Positions 50,964 to 59,785 of a stretch of DNA of 64,000 bases are shown one piece after another. The notes beneath the pieces are model-generated. The model worked only from the letters and a program-made list of their open reading frames with translations. It did not search any database and was not told the DNA's origin. The translations under genes and the position numbers were made by a program. Positions within the stretch are counted from its first letter, which is position 1; every line of letters starts with the position of its first letter. Origin of the DNA: Kribbella sandramycini (lineage in GTDB: Bacteria > Actinomycetota > Actinomycetes > Propionibacteriales > Kribbellaceae); contig NZ_JABJRC010000004.1 in NCBI RefSeq assembly GCF_013131805.1, positions 372,001 to 436,000 on the forward strand, read 5' to 3'.

Positions 50964-52130
50964 TCAGAAGAAGACGCTGCGGCGCTGGACGAGGAGCGTG
51001 TAGAGGGTCTGCTGAATGGTTTCGCGGACCTGATCGGTGACGTTGAAGACCAGCATCGGGTCGTCGGCGGCGCCGTCCGGGAAGTCGTCGGTGCGGATCG
51101 GCTCGCCGAACTCGATCAGCCACTTCGAGGGCAGCGGGACCATACCGAGCGGGCCGAGCAGCGGGAAGAACGGCGTGACCGGGATGTACGGGACGCCGAC
51201 CAGGCGGGCCAGCGACGCCAGGTTGCCGACCAGGGGGTAGATCTCCTCGGCGCCGACGATCGAGCAGGGCACGATCGGGACGCCGGTGCGCATCGCGGCG
51301 GAGACGAAGCCGCCGCGGCCGAAGCGCTGCAGTTTGTAGCGTTCGGCGAACGGCTTGCCGAGCCCCTTGAAACCCTCGGGCCAGACACCGACCAGGTTGC
51401 CCTGGCGGAGCAGCCGCTCGGCGTCGTCGTTACCGGCCAGCGTCGCGCCGCCTTTGCGGGCGAGCTCGCCGACGAACGGCGTCCGGAAGACGAGGTCGGC
51501 GGCGAGTGTCCGCAGCGGACGGCCGGTGTGGTCGGCGACGATCAGCTGGGTGATCAGCCCGTCCAGCGGCATCGTGCCGGAGTGGTTGGCCACGATCAGC
51601 GCGCTCCCGGTGTCGGGGATGTTCTCCACCCCGCGCACCTCGACCCGGAACCATTTCTCCGCCAACGGCCGCAACAACGGCAACAGCACCTGATCGGTCA
51701 GATCCGAGTCGTACCCGAACTCGTCGACCTCGTAGCCCCCACTCAACCGCCGCCGCAAGAACGCCAGCCACTCCGCAACCCGCCGCTCCCCCTCCGCCCC
51801 GAACAACTCCCGAACAGCCCGCTCCAGCCCCACAAAATCAAACCCACCCACATCAGCAGGCCGGTCCGTGGTGCGCGCGTCGCTGGTGTCCGACTCCTGC
51901 TCGCCACGCACCTCACCTGCGGCCGGCTCCGCGAAGTTCTCCGCAGGCAGCTCGGTCACCGGCAGCTCAGTGACGGGCTCGTCGGCAACCGTCGGCTTCT
52001 TCTTGGGTTTCTTGGGGGGTTTGGCGGCGGGGCCGGCGAGGGCTCGGGCGGCGGCTGAGGGGGTGGTGCGGCGGTTGCCGCGGCCGGGGCGGCCACCGGA
52101 GCCGATGGGGATGATGTCGGCGTCAGCCAC
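50964..52130 (-). CDS. PlsC-type lysophospholipid acyltransferase
   Basis: A 388-residue protein. The N-terminal 130 residues are low-complexity (Lys/Pro and Glu/Thr rich); the acyltransferase domain carries NHSGTMPLDG (H-x4-D) near residue 185 and VWPEGFKGLG (block III). A membrane-associated 1-acylglycerol-phosphate acyltransferase-like role is likely. GTG at 52130 overlaps the upstream epimerase stop by 8 bp, so the two are coupled. The longer open frame upstream (to 52478) runs inside the epimerase gene and is rejected. Confidence 0.86.
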   Translation of the reverse strand: MADADIIPIGSGGRPGRGNRRTTPSAAARALAGPAAKPPKKPKKKPTVADEPVTELPVTELPAENFAEPAAGEVRGEQESDTSDARTTDRPADVGGFDFVGLERAVRELFGAEGERRVAEWLAFLRRRLSGGYEVDEFGYDSDLTDQVLLPLLRPLAEKWFRVEVRGVENIPDTGSALIVANHSGTMPLDGLITQLIVADHTGRPLRTLAADLVFRTPFVGELARKGGATLAGNDDAERLLRQGNLVGVWPEGFKGLGKPFAERYKLQRFGRGGFVSAAMRTGVPIVPCSIVGAEEIYPLVGNLASLARLVGVPYIPVTPFFPLLGPLGMVPLPSKWLIEFGEPIRTDDFPDGAADDPMLVFNVTDQVRETIQQTLYTLLVQRRSVFF

Positions 52131-53130
52131 GGAGGGCTCCCAGGCCCAGGGAGAGCAGGCCGGTGGCGCGGCCGGTGAGGCCGGGGGTGAGCGAGGCGCG
52201 GAAGTCGTCGAAGGCGGCGGCGGTGGTGTATTCGGGTTCGAAGCCGAAGACGGTGCGCATCCGGGTGGTGTCGACGGCGCGGCCGTAGGTGAGGAAGGTG
52301 ATCTGGTCGGGCGAGAAGTCCGCGAGGCGGGCCCGGCGGACGACGGCCGCGGTACTCGAGGCGGTGAACGAAGGGAGCCGGACGACCGGGCGGCCGAGCC
52401 GGCGGATCGCCTGGGAGAGCACCAGGACGCCGTCACCGGCCAGGTTGAAGGTGCCGGGCAGCTCGTTGGCGGTCGCATGCCGGATGGCGTCGATCCCGTC
52501 GTCCTCGTGCAGGAACTGCAGCCGCGCGTCGTACCCGAAGACGGTCGGGACGACGGGCATCCCGAAGTACCGGGTGATCGGGGAGTCGGTCTTCGGGCCG
52601 ATCCAGTTCGCCATCCGCAGCGTGGTCACGCAGACATCGGGCCGGCGCCGGGCGAACCCGCGCACGTACCCCTCGACCTCGACCGCGTCCTTGCTCAGGC
52701 CGGTCTGATGGATCGCCCGCGGCGCCATCTCCTCGGTGAACATGGCCGGATCCCGCGGGCCCGCGCCGTACACCGTGGTCGACGACTTCACCACCAGCTT
52801 CGCCACACCGGGCGCCTTCTGACAGGCGGCCAGCAGCTGCATGGTGCCGATGACGTTGATCTCCTTCATCGACGACCGGCCGCCGGCACTGCCCGGGGTG
52901 GCCACCACACCGGTGTGCACGACGGTGTCGACGCCCTCGGCGGCGATCACCTTCGCGATCACGGGGTTGCGGATATCGGCCCGGACGAACCGGACCCGGC
53001 CCAGCTCGGCCCGTGGCGGAACCACGTCGACGCCGAGCACCGTGCCGATGGACGGATCGTCGGCCAGTCTCCGGGCACAACGAGCACCGGCGTCTCGCGA
53101 GACGCCGGTCACCATCACTACCTGTGCCAC
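52123..53130 (-). CDS. NAD-dependent epimerase/dehydratase (extended SDR)
   Basis: A 335-residue extended SDR: VVMVTGVSRDAGARCARRL (Rossmann start, degenerate GxxGxxG), VVHTGVVATPGSAGG, and KSSTTVYGAGPRDP. The catalytic Tyr-x3-Lys is replaced around AIHQTGLSKDAVE by His-x-x-x-Leu, so it may be non-catalytic or use another substrate. It is coupled to the acyltransferase, and this pair plus bS22 recurs in actinobacteria. GTG at 53130 starts the conserved region. Confidence 0.82.
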   Translation of the reverse strand: MAQVVMVTGVSRDAGARCARRLADDPSIGTVLGVDVVPPRAELGRVRFVRADIRNPVIAKVIAAEGVDTVVHTGVVATPGSAGGRSSMKEINVIGTMQLLAACQKAPGVAKLVVKSSTTVYGAGPRDPAMFTEEMAPRAIHQTGLSKDAVEVEGYVRGFARRRPDVCVTTLRMANWIGPKTDSPITRYFGMPVVPTVFGYDARLQFLHEDDGIDAIRHATANELPGTFNLAGDGVLVLSQAIRRLGRPVVRLPSFTASSTAAVVRRARLADFSPDQITFLTYGRAVDTTRMRTVFGFEPEYTTAAAFDDFRASLTPGLTGRATGLLSLGLGALRG

Positions 53131-53196
53131 AGGAGACCCCCAGCCAGACAGCAACCCCACGTGCCGCCGCACCGAACCAGGGGGCGGCGGGAACTG

Positions 53197-53298
53197 CTAC
53201 TTGCCGAGCTTGCGGCGCTGAACCCGCGTCTTCTTCAGCAGCTTGCGGTGCTTCTTCTTCGCCATACGCTTGCGGCGCTTCTTGATTACGGAACCCAC
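53197..53298 (-). CDS. Small ribosomal protein bS22 (AURKAIP1/COX24-domain, 33 residues)
   Basis: Reads [20 protein letters not shown] and then [13 protein letters not shown] on the minus strand from GTG at 53298. It is almost entirely Lys/Arg and matches the actinobacterial small-subunit protein bS22 found near the decoding centre of mycobacterial ribosomes. Below usual ORF length limits, so easily missed. It lies 66 bp upstream of the epimerase gene. Confidence 0.92.
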   Translation of the reverse strand: MGSVIKKRRKRMAKKKHRKLLKKTRVQRRKLGK

Positions 53299-53408
53299 AG
53301 TGGACCATCCAAACTCAAAGAGAACGTCGGTGCAGCTTACCCGTAGGTCACCGCGTGAACCTAAAGCAGGGCTTGGGTAGGGTGGAGATCACGTCTGGGG
53401 AGGCACTT

Positions 53409-54086
53409 TTGAGCACTGCCGCGAAGGCCAGGTACGACGGTCTTGCCGACTGGTACGACGACCGTTTCGTGATCGGATCCGACCCCCACCAACCCGGATT
53501 GCCCGAGCTCCTCGGGCCCGGCTCCGGCCCTTGTCTGGACATCGGCTGCGGCACCGGCCGCAACTTCGAGACCATCCGCGCGAGCGGCCGCGAGGTCGTC
53601 GGCCTCGACTACTCCGCCGACCAGCTGCGCCTCGCGCGCACCCGCACCGACGGCCCGCTGATGGTCGGCGACGCGGCCGCCCTCCCGTTCGCCGACGAGT
53701 CCTTCGACACCGCGATGGTGATGTGGATCTCGACCGACGTCGACGATTTCGCCGCCGTCCTGACCGACGCCGCCCGCGTCCTCCGCCCCGGCGGCATCCT
53801 GATCGGCTACGGCGTCCACCCCTGTTTCAACGGCCCGCATGTCATCTACAACGAAGACGGCAGCCGCACCATCCACACCACCTACCGACAGCCCGGCTGG
53901 CACCCCCCGGCCCCCTGGTGGGGCGAGGACGGCATCCGGCACCACATCGGCATGAGCCACGTCCCGCTCGCCCACTACCTGAACGCCTTCCTCGCCACCG
54001 GCCTGACCCTCGAGCACTTCCTCGAACCCGAAGGCCCCGGCGTCCCCCACGCCCTCGCCGTCCGCGCCCGCAAGCCCAACAGCTAG
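53409..54086 (+). CDS. Class I SAM-dependent methyltransferase
   Basis: A 225-residue Rossmann methyltransferase with motif I LDIGCGTGRNFE, motif II-like VVGLDYS, LPFADESFDTAM and the RPGG of motif III (VLRPGGILIGYG). Small-molecule (UbiE/Methyltransf_11-type) activity is likely; acceptor unknown. TTG at 53409 is chosen because GGGGAGG precedes it with 5-nt spacing; GTG at 53355 is possible but lacks a ribosome site. The last 4 bp overlap the end of the convergent SARP gene. Confidence 0.85.
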   Translation: MSTAAKARYDGLADWYDDRFVIGSDPHQPGLPELLGPGSGPCLDIGCGTGRNFETIRASGREVVGLDYSADQLRLARTRTDGPLMVGDAAALPFADESFDTAMVMWISTDVDDFAAVLTDAARVLRPGGILIGYGVHPCFNGPHVIYNEDGSRTIHTTYRQPGWHPPAPWWGEDGIRHHIGMSHVPLAHYLNAFLATGLTLEHFLEPEGPGVPHALAVRARKPNS

Positions 54087-55888
54087 AGATAGCTGGCGAC
54101 TGGGCCGAGGGTGAGCAGGCCGGTCTGGGCGCCGGCCTGCTCTTGAGCTGCTGGGCGGAGGACTGTTTGCGCTCGGGCGAGGGCGGGTTCGAAGCCGAGC
54201 TGCGCGGCTGCGTGGGCGACGAGGGCCCAGTGGGCTTCGAGCAGGAGGCCCGGTGGCGGGTCGGTGAGCTGCTGGAGTAGGCGTTCCGCGTCAGTTTGGT
54301 TGCTCTGGGCAATGACTAAGGGCTGGATCCACGGGATGTGTGGGCCGTAGTCGGCGGTGGGGATCGGGGCGCCGTGCCGGAGGGCGTGTGCGGCGAGCGC
54401 CAGTTCGAGGAGGCCGTGGTGCAGGCCGGGCATCGCGGCGGTCGGACGGCGGACGGCGGCCTGCTGATAGGCCTCCGGGGTGTCGGCGCGGAGGGCGGCG
54501 TACCAGCCGGTGAAGACGCCGACGAGCGGCGCGTCGTGGCGCGCAGCCAGCTCGTCGGCCGCCGCGGCATGCATGTCCGCGGCGCTGTAATCGGCAACAG
54601 CACAAGCTGACTGGAGCCGGATCAGCCGACCGAGCACCTCGTATGCCGGAAGCGCGTGCCGCGACGCGAGGTCGACGAGCTCGGCCCCGATCGCATCACG
54701 CGCGGGCGCCTGCCCAGCTTGGCGAAACGACTGCATGTAGACGCCGTTCAACGCGAACGCAAGGACGGCCGGGTCGTCGAGCTCCCGAGCGAGCCGCTCA
54801 GCCTCGCCGGCGGCTTCCAACGACCGATCACTCCTGGAACCCCTTGATTCCAAGGCGATCGTGGCCAACAACCGCGCCCGGACCGCCGGATGATCCTGCG
54901 TGGGCAGCACCCGCTCCGCAGCCCGTACGACGGCAGCAGCATCCGCCTCGTCGTCAGACCGGGTCCAGTTCGCCGGTACGTCGTACGCGCCGATCACCCG
55001 CGCAACCAGATCCGAATCGCCCAGCTGCTCAGCTGCCGTGATTGCAGCCAGGCGATGCTGGCGAGCCTCATGCAGCCCACCTGAGACCGCGATACTCCGC
55101 AACAACCCGACCGTCGACTCCAGGCGCGCCTTCGGGCTGACCGTGCGCTCGTACGCCGACCAAACCGACTTCGGCTCCAGATGCGTGGCCTGGTTGAGAA
55201 TGTCGGTTTCAAGCTGCAGTAGAGCCGCACCAGGGTCGATGCCCAGTTGCGAAACCAGCATGTCCTGAGCGCGACGCAGTACGGCGAGGGCGTCCGCCTG
55301 GCGACCACTGCGGTAGAGACTGAGCGCCAGCAGCCGCCACCCCTCCTCACGCCACGGATGTTCGATCACATGGGCATCCAGCTCCGCCGCCACCTCCGCT
55401 GCCCGACCGGCAGCCAGACGCTGTTCGGCGTACCGCTCCACAGCCAGCAAGCGCAGTTCGGTCAGCCGCGCCCGCTCCGCCCGCGCCCATGGCTCATCCG
55501 CGAAATCGGCGTACGCCGGACCGCGCCAGCAGCTGAGCGCGGACTCGAACTCCCCCGCGCCGATGGCCTGCTCGAAACGCACGGCATCGACAGAGTCTGT
55601 CCGCAGCGCGTATCCAGGCCCCTCAGTCACCAGAACCCGAGCCGGTGTGCGCCGAGGGCGGTCCGGCTCCAGAGCCCGACGCAGCGCGGCGACAAACGTC
55701 CGCAGCGCGCTCAGAGCGCCGTCGGGCGGGTCCTCCCAGAGGTCATCCACCAACCGCGTCGCCGGTACGACTCTGCCGCCGGCAACGATCAGCCGAGCCA
55801 GCACCGCCCGATGCCGCGGCCCTTTGAGCTGCACCGGCTGCCCAGCGTCATCCCAGGCCACCACCGGCCCGAGCACCCCGAACTCCAC
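54083..55888 (-). CDS. SARP/AfsR-type transcriptional regulator without NB-ARC domain
   Basis: A 601-residue regulator: N-terminal OmpR-like winged helix (FGVLGPVVAWDDAGQPVQL, LVDDLWEDPPDGALSALRTF) and bacterial transcriptional activation domain (about 90-240). The remaining 360 residues are helical, TPR-like, with no Walker A, unlike full AfsR. It is divergent from an alpha/beta hydrolase gene with 55 bp between starts and may control it. In Streptomyces SARPs act on secondary metabolism; no biosynthetic cluster is visible here. Confidence 0.88.
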   Translation of the reverse strand: MEFGVLGPVVAWDDAGQPVQLKGPRHRAVLARLIVAGGRVVPATRLVDDLWEDPPDGALSALRTFVAALRRALEPDRPRRTPARVLVTEGPGYALRTDSVDAVRFEQAIGAGEFESALSCWRGPAYADFADEPWARAERARLTELRLLAVERYAEQRLAAGRAAEVAAELDAHVIEHPWREEGWRLLALSLYRSGRQADALAVLRRAQDMLVSQLGIDPGAALLQLETDILNQATHLEPKSVWSAYERTVSPKARLESTVGLLRSIAVSGGLHEARQHRLAAITAAEQLGDSDLVARVIGAYDVPANWTRSDDEADAAAVVRAAERVLPTQDHPAVRARLLATIALESRGSRSDRSLEAAGEAERLARELDDPAVLAFALNGVYMQSFRQAGQAPARDAIGAELVDLASRHALPAYEVLGRLIRLQSACAVADYSAADMHAAAADELAARHDAPLVGVFTGWYAALRADTPEAYQQAAVRRPTAAMPGLHHGLLELALAAHALRHGAPIPTADYGPHIPWIQPLVIAQSNQTDAERLLQQLTDPPPGLLLEAHWALVAHAAAQLGFEPALARAQTVLRPAAQEQAGAQTGLLTLGPVASYL

Positions 55889-55943
55889 CCGGTCACCGTA
55901 GCGTGCTCATCCAGCGCTCATCCGGCTCGGAAACGCTGGTCCG

Positions 55944-56810
55944 GTGAAGATCAACGGATTCGACTACCACCAGGTCCCAGGCACCGACGGCGTCACTCTG
56001 AACGTCGCAGTCGGCGGCTCCGGCACCCCGATCGTCCTGCTGCACGGCTTCCCCCAGACGCACCTAATGTGGCGCCACGTCGCAACTGACCTGGCTGCCC
56101 ACCACACCGTCATCTGCCCCGACCTCCGCGGCTACGGCGGCAGCGCCAAGCCGACCGAGGGCTATTCCAAACGCGCTATGGCCGCCGACATCATCGAAGC
56201 GGTCCAGTCGCTCGGCCACTCCACTTTCGCCCTGGCCGGTCATGACCGCGGTGCGCTGGTCGCGTTCCGAGCCGCCCTCGACCACCCGCAAGCGGTCACC
56301 CACCTGCTGATTCTGGACGTCCTCCCCACCCTGGACATGTGGTCGGTCCTGCAGGGCACGTCAGCCGCTGTCGGCTTCCACCTCTACCTGATGGCCCAGC
56401 CCCCAGGCCTCCCCGAGCAGCTGATCGCCGCCGCCCCCGACGCCTTCTTCGGCCACTTCCTGGACATCTGGACCAAGAGCCCGGACGCAATCCCCCACGA
56501 CGTCCGGACGGCGTACCTGGACGCCTGCCGTGCTGCCGTCCCCTCGATCGTCGCCGACTACCGGGCTTCCGCCACGATCGACGTCACCCACGACGAGGCC
56601 GACCGCGCCGCCGGGGCCCAGCTCCAGCTGCCCGTCACCGTCATCCAGCAGGACTGGGGCGCCGCCCTGGGCTTCGACGCGCGAGCGCTCTGGAAAGCCT
56701 GGGCGCCCGACCTGCACCACCAGCTGACCACCGCCGGTCACTTCATGGCCGAGGAGGATCCGGGCGAGATCACCGCCGCGATCGAGCAGCTCCTGACCCG
56801 GCAGGCATGA
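55944..56810 (+). CDS. Alpha/beta hydrolase (haloacetate dehalogenase/epoxide hydrolase-like)
   Basis: A 288-residue alpha/beta hydrolase. HGFPQTHLMW is the oxyanion region and the nucleophile elbow GHDRGA places Asp (D101) where lipases have Ser, so dehalogenase or epoxide hydrolase chemistry is likely. The catalytic His lies in TAGHFMAEEDP. No signal peptide. GTG start at 55944. Divergent from the SARP regulator. Confidence 0.88.
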   Translation: MKINGFDYHQVPGTDGVTLNVAVGGSGTPIVLLHGFPQTHLMWRHVATDLAAHHTVICPDLRGYGGSAKPTEGYSKRAMAADIIEAVQSLGHSTFALAGHDRGALVAFRAALDHPQAVTHLLILDVLPTLDMWSVLQGTSAAVGFHLYLMAQPPGLPEQLIAAAPDAFFGHFLDIWTKSPDAIPHDVRTAYLDACRAAVPSIVADYRASATIDVTHDEADRAAGAQLQLPVTVIQQDWGAALGFDARALWKAWAPDLHHQLTTAGHFMAEEDPGEITAAIEQLLTRQA

Positions 56811-56811
56811 C

Positions 56812-56847
56812 GAGGCGGCCGGCCCCTGAACGGGATCCGGCCGCCTC
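56812..56847. terminator. Terminator between convergent hydrolase and HTH genes
   Basis: 11-bp perfect stem (GAGGCGGCCGG 56812-56822 with 56837-56847) with a 14-nt loop, starting 2 bp after the hydrolase stop and ending before the HTH gene stop at 56856. Confidence 0.75.
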
Positions 56848-56855
56848 TCTCGTGG

Positions 56856-57071
56856 TTATCCGGCCTGGAAGAAGGCGCCCTTGAGGTAGTCGTGCACGGC
56901 GTCCTCGGCGACCCGGAACGAACGACCTACCCGGACTGCGGGCAGCTCACCGGAGTGCACCAACCGGTACACGGTCATCTTGGACACGCGCATGGCCGTG
57001 GCCACTTCGGCCACGGTCAAAAACTTCACCTCAGCGAGCGGCTGCTCACCACCGGACTTCTTTGATGCCAT
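56856..57071 (-). CDS. Excisionase/MerR-like helix-turn-helix DNA-binding protein
   Basis: A 71-residue HTH_17-type protein: FLTVAEVATAMRVSKMTVYR is the winged helix-turn-helix and RVGRSFRVAEDAVHDYLK the wing and following helix. Highly conserved in actinobacteria as a single small DNA-binding protein, not linked to a phage here. ATG at 57071 is taken; a GTG at 57122 would add 17 residues with a CWKC pair and cannot be excluded. A nucleoid or developmental role of the BldC kind is possible. Confidence 0.85.
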   Translation of the reverse strand: MASKKSGGEQPLAEVKFLTVAEVATAMRVSKMTVYRLVHSGELPAVRVGRSFRVAEDAVHDYLKGAFFQAG

Positions 57072-57207
57072 TTGCGCACCGCACTTCCAGCACGGATCGT
57101 GCGCCGGCTTCCCCTCCGGCACCTCCGTCCGCGCATAGGTCGAGGGTAGTGGCTGTTGGTGCGAATGGGAAAGAGGGGGACTCGTGTGACTCGATCCTGT
57201 GACGGAG

Positions 57208-58383
57208 TCAGTACGTTGGGTCGAGCCCCAGGAGCGGAAAACTGACGTCCCGGGTGGCCTTGATCGAGCGGTCCAGCCAGGCGCCCGGGTTGTAGCCGCT
57301 CGACCAGTCGACGTACTCCGGATCGCGGCCGTCCGTCATCCGCAGCGGCGCGACCCGGCCGAACCGGATCTGCACCTCCTCGCGCCACGCCTCGGGCACC
57401 GGCGTCTGCGGGTCGACCGGCTTGCCGGCCACAATCGCGAGCAGGTGGCTCCAGGCGCGCGGGACGACGTCGATGATCGCGTAGCCGCCACCGCCGGTCG
57501 CGACCCACTTCCCGCCGGTCAGCTCGTGGGCCAGGTCGTGCAGGGCCAGGTACGCCGCCCGCTGGCCGTCGACCGTCTTGGTCAGATGGGCCAGCGGATC
57601 CTCGACGTGCGAGTCGCAGCCGTGCTGGGTGACCAGGATCGACGGCCGGAAGGCCCGGAGTACGTCGGGCACGATCGCGTGGAAGGCGCGCAGCCAGCCG
57701 GCGTCCCCGGTGCCGGGCGGGAGCGGGATGTTCACCGCGGAACCCTCGGCCCCCGGCCCGCCGGTCTCACCGGCGCTGCCCGTCCCCGGGAAGAGCGTGG
57801 TCGGCGACTCGTGCAGGCTCACGGTCAGCACCCGCGGGTCGTTGTAGAAGACCTCCTGGACGCCGTCGCCGTGGTGGACGTCGACATCGACGTACGCGAC
57901 CCGCTCGGCGCCGTTGTCGAGCAGCCACTGGATGGCGATCGCCGGGTCGTTGTACACGCAGAACCCGGAGGCCCGGTTCGGCATCGCATGATGCAGACCG
58001 CCCGCGACGTTCGCCGCGTGCAGCACCTCGCCCTGCCAGACCGACCGCGCGGCCTCGACGCTGGCGCCCGCGATCCGCGCGCTCGCCTCGTGCATCCCGG
58101 GGAAGCAGTAGGTGTCGTCGGTCCCCAGCCCGTGCTGCTCGTCCGGTACGTCGGGGTTCGCACCGGCCCGCCGGACCGCGTCGACGTACTCCGCGGTGTG
58201 CACCGTCCGCAGCAGCTCGTCATCGGCCATCGGAGCCGGTACGACCGTCAGCTGGTCCAGGATGCCGAGCTCACGCGCCAGCCGGATCGTCAGCTGCACC
58301 CGGATCGGGCTCATCGGATGCCCGCCCCCGAAGTCGTACGCCGTCAGACCGTCGTCGTAGACCAGTTTCGCCTCACCGCTCAT
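57208..58383 (-). CDS. acuC: AcuC-type histone deacetylase-superfamily protein
   Basis: A 391-residue class I HDAC-like deacetylase. The metal and catalytic motifs are intact: GGLHHAMPNRA (His pair), YVDVDVHHGDG (Asp and His zinc ligands) and QHGCDSH (Asp). AcuC removes acetyl groups from proteins such as acetyl-CoA synthetase; the target here is inferred. ATG at 58383 is adjacent to the divergent SGNH gene region. Confidence 0.9.
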   Translation of the reverse strand: MSGEAKLVYDDGLTAYDFGGGHPMSPIRVQLTIRLARELGILDQLTVVPAPMADDELLRTVHTAEYVDAVRRAGANPDVPDEQHGLGTDDTYCFPGMHEASARIAGASVEAARSVWQGEVLHAANVAGGLHHAMPNRASGFCVYNDPAIAIQWLLDNGAERVAYVDVDVHHGDGVQEVFYNDPRVLTVSLHESPTTLFPGTGSAGETGGPGAEGSAVNIPLPPGTGDAGWLRAFHAIVPDVLRAFRPSILVTQHGCDSHVEDPLAHLTKTVDGQRAAYLALHDLAHELTGGKWVATGGGGYAIIDVVPRAWSHLLAIVAGKPVDPQTPVPEAWREEVQIRFGRVAPLRMTDGRDPEYVDWSSGYNPGAWLDRSIKATRDVSFPLLGLDPTY

Positions 58384-58451
58384 GCTCCCGACCTTAACCC
58401 GGCGACTTCCTTCGGGGTCGGTCGAAAGGATTGCCGGTCCCCGGCGGCGAG

Positions 58452-58485
58452 CTCACGATCAGGTGGAATCCCGCCCGATCGTGAG
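58452..58485 (+). promoter_or_regulatory. Stem-loop covering the ribosome site of the SGNH hydrolase gene
   Basis: CTCACGATC (58452-58460) pairs perfectly with GATCGTGAG (58477-58485), 16-nt loop. The right arm runs into GAGGAG, the ribosome site at 58483-58488, eight nt before the ATG. It could be a protein operator or mask translation initiation. Confidence 0.45.
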
Positions 58486-58495
58486 GAGATATCTG

Positions 58496-59623
58496 ATGCG
58501 TGCGCTTGTTCGCGCCCTGCCCGCGCTGCTCGGCGTGGCCGCCCTGATCGGCACCGCCGTGACGGCCGACTCCGGCGCCCGATCCGTTGCCGCCGTCGAC
58601 GGGCCCGCCGTCCCGATCAACCGGGCGACGCCGACCAAGCTGATGCCGCTCGGCGACTCGAACACCGGCGGCGCCGACGCGCCCGGCGCGGCCTACCGGG
58701 CGGATCTCTACCAGCTGCTGCGAGCCGACAACCGGCCGGTCGACTTCGTCGGCTCACTGGCCAGCGGCCCGGCCGGCCTCACCGACCGCGACCACGAGGG
58801 ACACGGCGGCTGGACGATCGGCCAGATCCAGGACAACGTCGTCGGCTGGCTGAACACCTACCGGCCGGACGTGATCACGCTCCAGATCGGCACCAACGAC
58901 ATGTACGACGACGCCGGGGCGGGCGCGGCGCCGGCCAAGCTTTCGACGCTGGTCGACACGATCACCACGACGCTGCCGGAGACCCGGGTCTTCGTGACCT
59001 CGATCCCCGTCCTGCAGGACCCGGCCCACCACGCCCGGGTCGCGGCCTTCAACTACACGATCCCCGGGATGGTCGCGGCAAAGGTTGCCGCGGGCAAGAA
59101 GGTCAGCTACGTCGACGCGAACTCCGGCCTCTTCCACCCGTACGACTTCCTGGAGATGTGGCACCCGCACTACGGCGCCGCCTCGAAGGCCGCCGTCCGC
59201 TGGTACGCCGCGCTGACCGGCCAGCAGGTCACCCGCTTCGAGGCCGAGCAGACCGCGAACGCCGTGATCAGCGGCGCGCCGACCCGGCGGACGCAGATCA
59301 CCTCGGCGTCGGGCGGCGCGAAGGTCGGCTACATCGACCTCCCGGAAAGCTTCGTCAAGTTCAGCTTCGAAGTAGGTGCTGCTGGCAACTACCGGATCCG
59401 GGCCCGGGGCGCGAACGGGATGGGCACGGACTGCACGCACAAGGTGAGCGCGAACGGCGGCCCGCAGCAGACCATGCTCTACAAGTCGTACGGCTGGGAC
59501 CTGCTCGGGACGTCGAAGGTCGACCTGCCGCTGGTCGCGGGGAAGAACACCGTCACGTTCGCCAAGGGCGAGTGCTACACCGAGCTGGACGCCATCGACA
59601 TCAGCCTGGTCCCGACCGCCTAG
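58496..59623 (+). CDS. Secreted SGNH/GDSL hydrolase with C-terminal carbohydrate-binding-like domain
   Basis: A 375-residue exported esterase. Signal peptide about residues 1-30. Block I GDSNTGG gives S55, block III GTND is present, and block V reads EMWHPHYGA with H223; the Asp usually three residues before the His is Glu. Residues 245-375 form a beta-sandwich resembling CBM35/CBM6 (FEAEQTANAVISG). Probably removes acetyl or acyl groups from polysaccharide. ATG at 58496 is preceded by GAGGAG. Its stop TAG touches the repeat at 59623. Confidence 0.87.
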   Translation: MRALVRALPALLGVAALIGTAVTADSGARSVAAVDGPAVPINRATPTKLMPLGDSNTGGADAPGAAYRADLYQLLRADNRPVDFVGSLASGPAGLTDRDHEGHGGWTIGQIQDNVVGWLNTYRPDVITLQIGTNDMYDDAGAGAAPAKLSTLVDTITTTLPETRVFVTSIPVLQDPAHHARVAAFNYTIPGMVAAKVAAGKKVSYVDANSGLFHPYDFLEMWHPHYGAASKAAVRWYAALTGQQVTRFEAEQTANAVISGAPTRRTQITSASGGAKVGYIDLPESFVKFSFEVGAAGNYRIRARGANGMGTDCTHKVSANGGPQQTMLYKSYGWDLLGTSKVDLPLVAGKNTVTFAKGECYTELDAIDISLVPTA

Positions 59624-59785
59624 AGCGTGTCTGGTGGCTCCGCGCCGTAGCGAGGAGGTGCTCGGTGCGGTAGCTCGGTGTGCTGGGGCGGAGGGGTCGA
59701 TGCGGAGCATCGTCACCTTTGCACCAGTGCGGCGAGATGCTGTGCCGAGTGCCCCGCAGTAGGCGGGGAGCCATCAGACACGCTC
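59623..59785. repeat. Structured interspersed repeat, long form (copy A, 163 bp)
   Basis: Terminal inverted arms 59623-59646 and 59762-59785 match at 22 of 24 positions. Inside lie GCACCAGTGC, GATGC-GGA-GCATC and CCCCGC-AGTAG-GCGGGG hairpins. A further 12-bp pairing (about 59658-59669 with 59742-59753) is complete only if four G-U pairs on the plus strand are allowed. Direct tandem with copy B at an offset of exactly 163 bp. Confidence 0.9.

Noticed and set aside
52131-52478. N-terminal extension of the acyltransferase frame
   Set aside because: Lies within the epimerase gene in another frame; GTG at 52130 is consistent with coupled translation.
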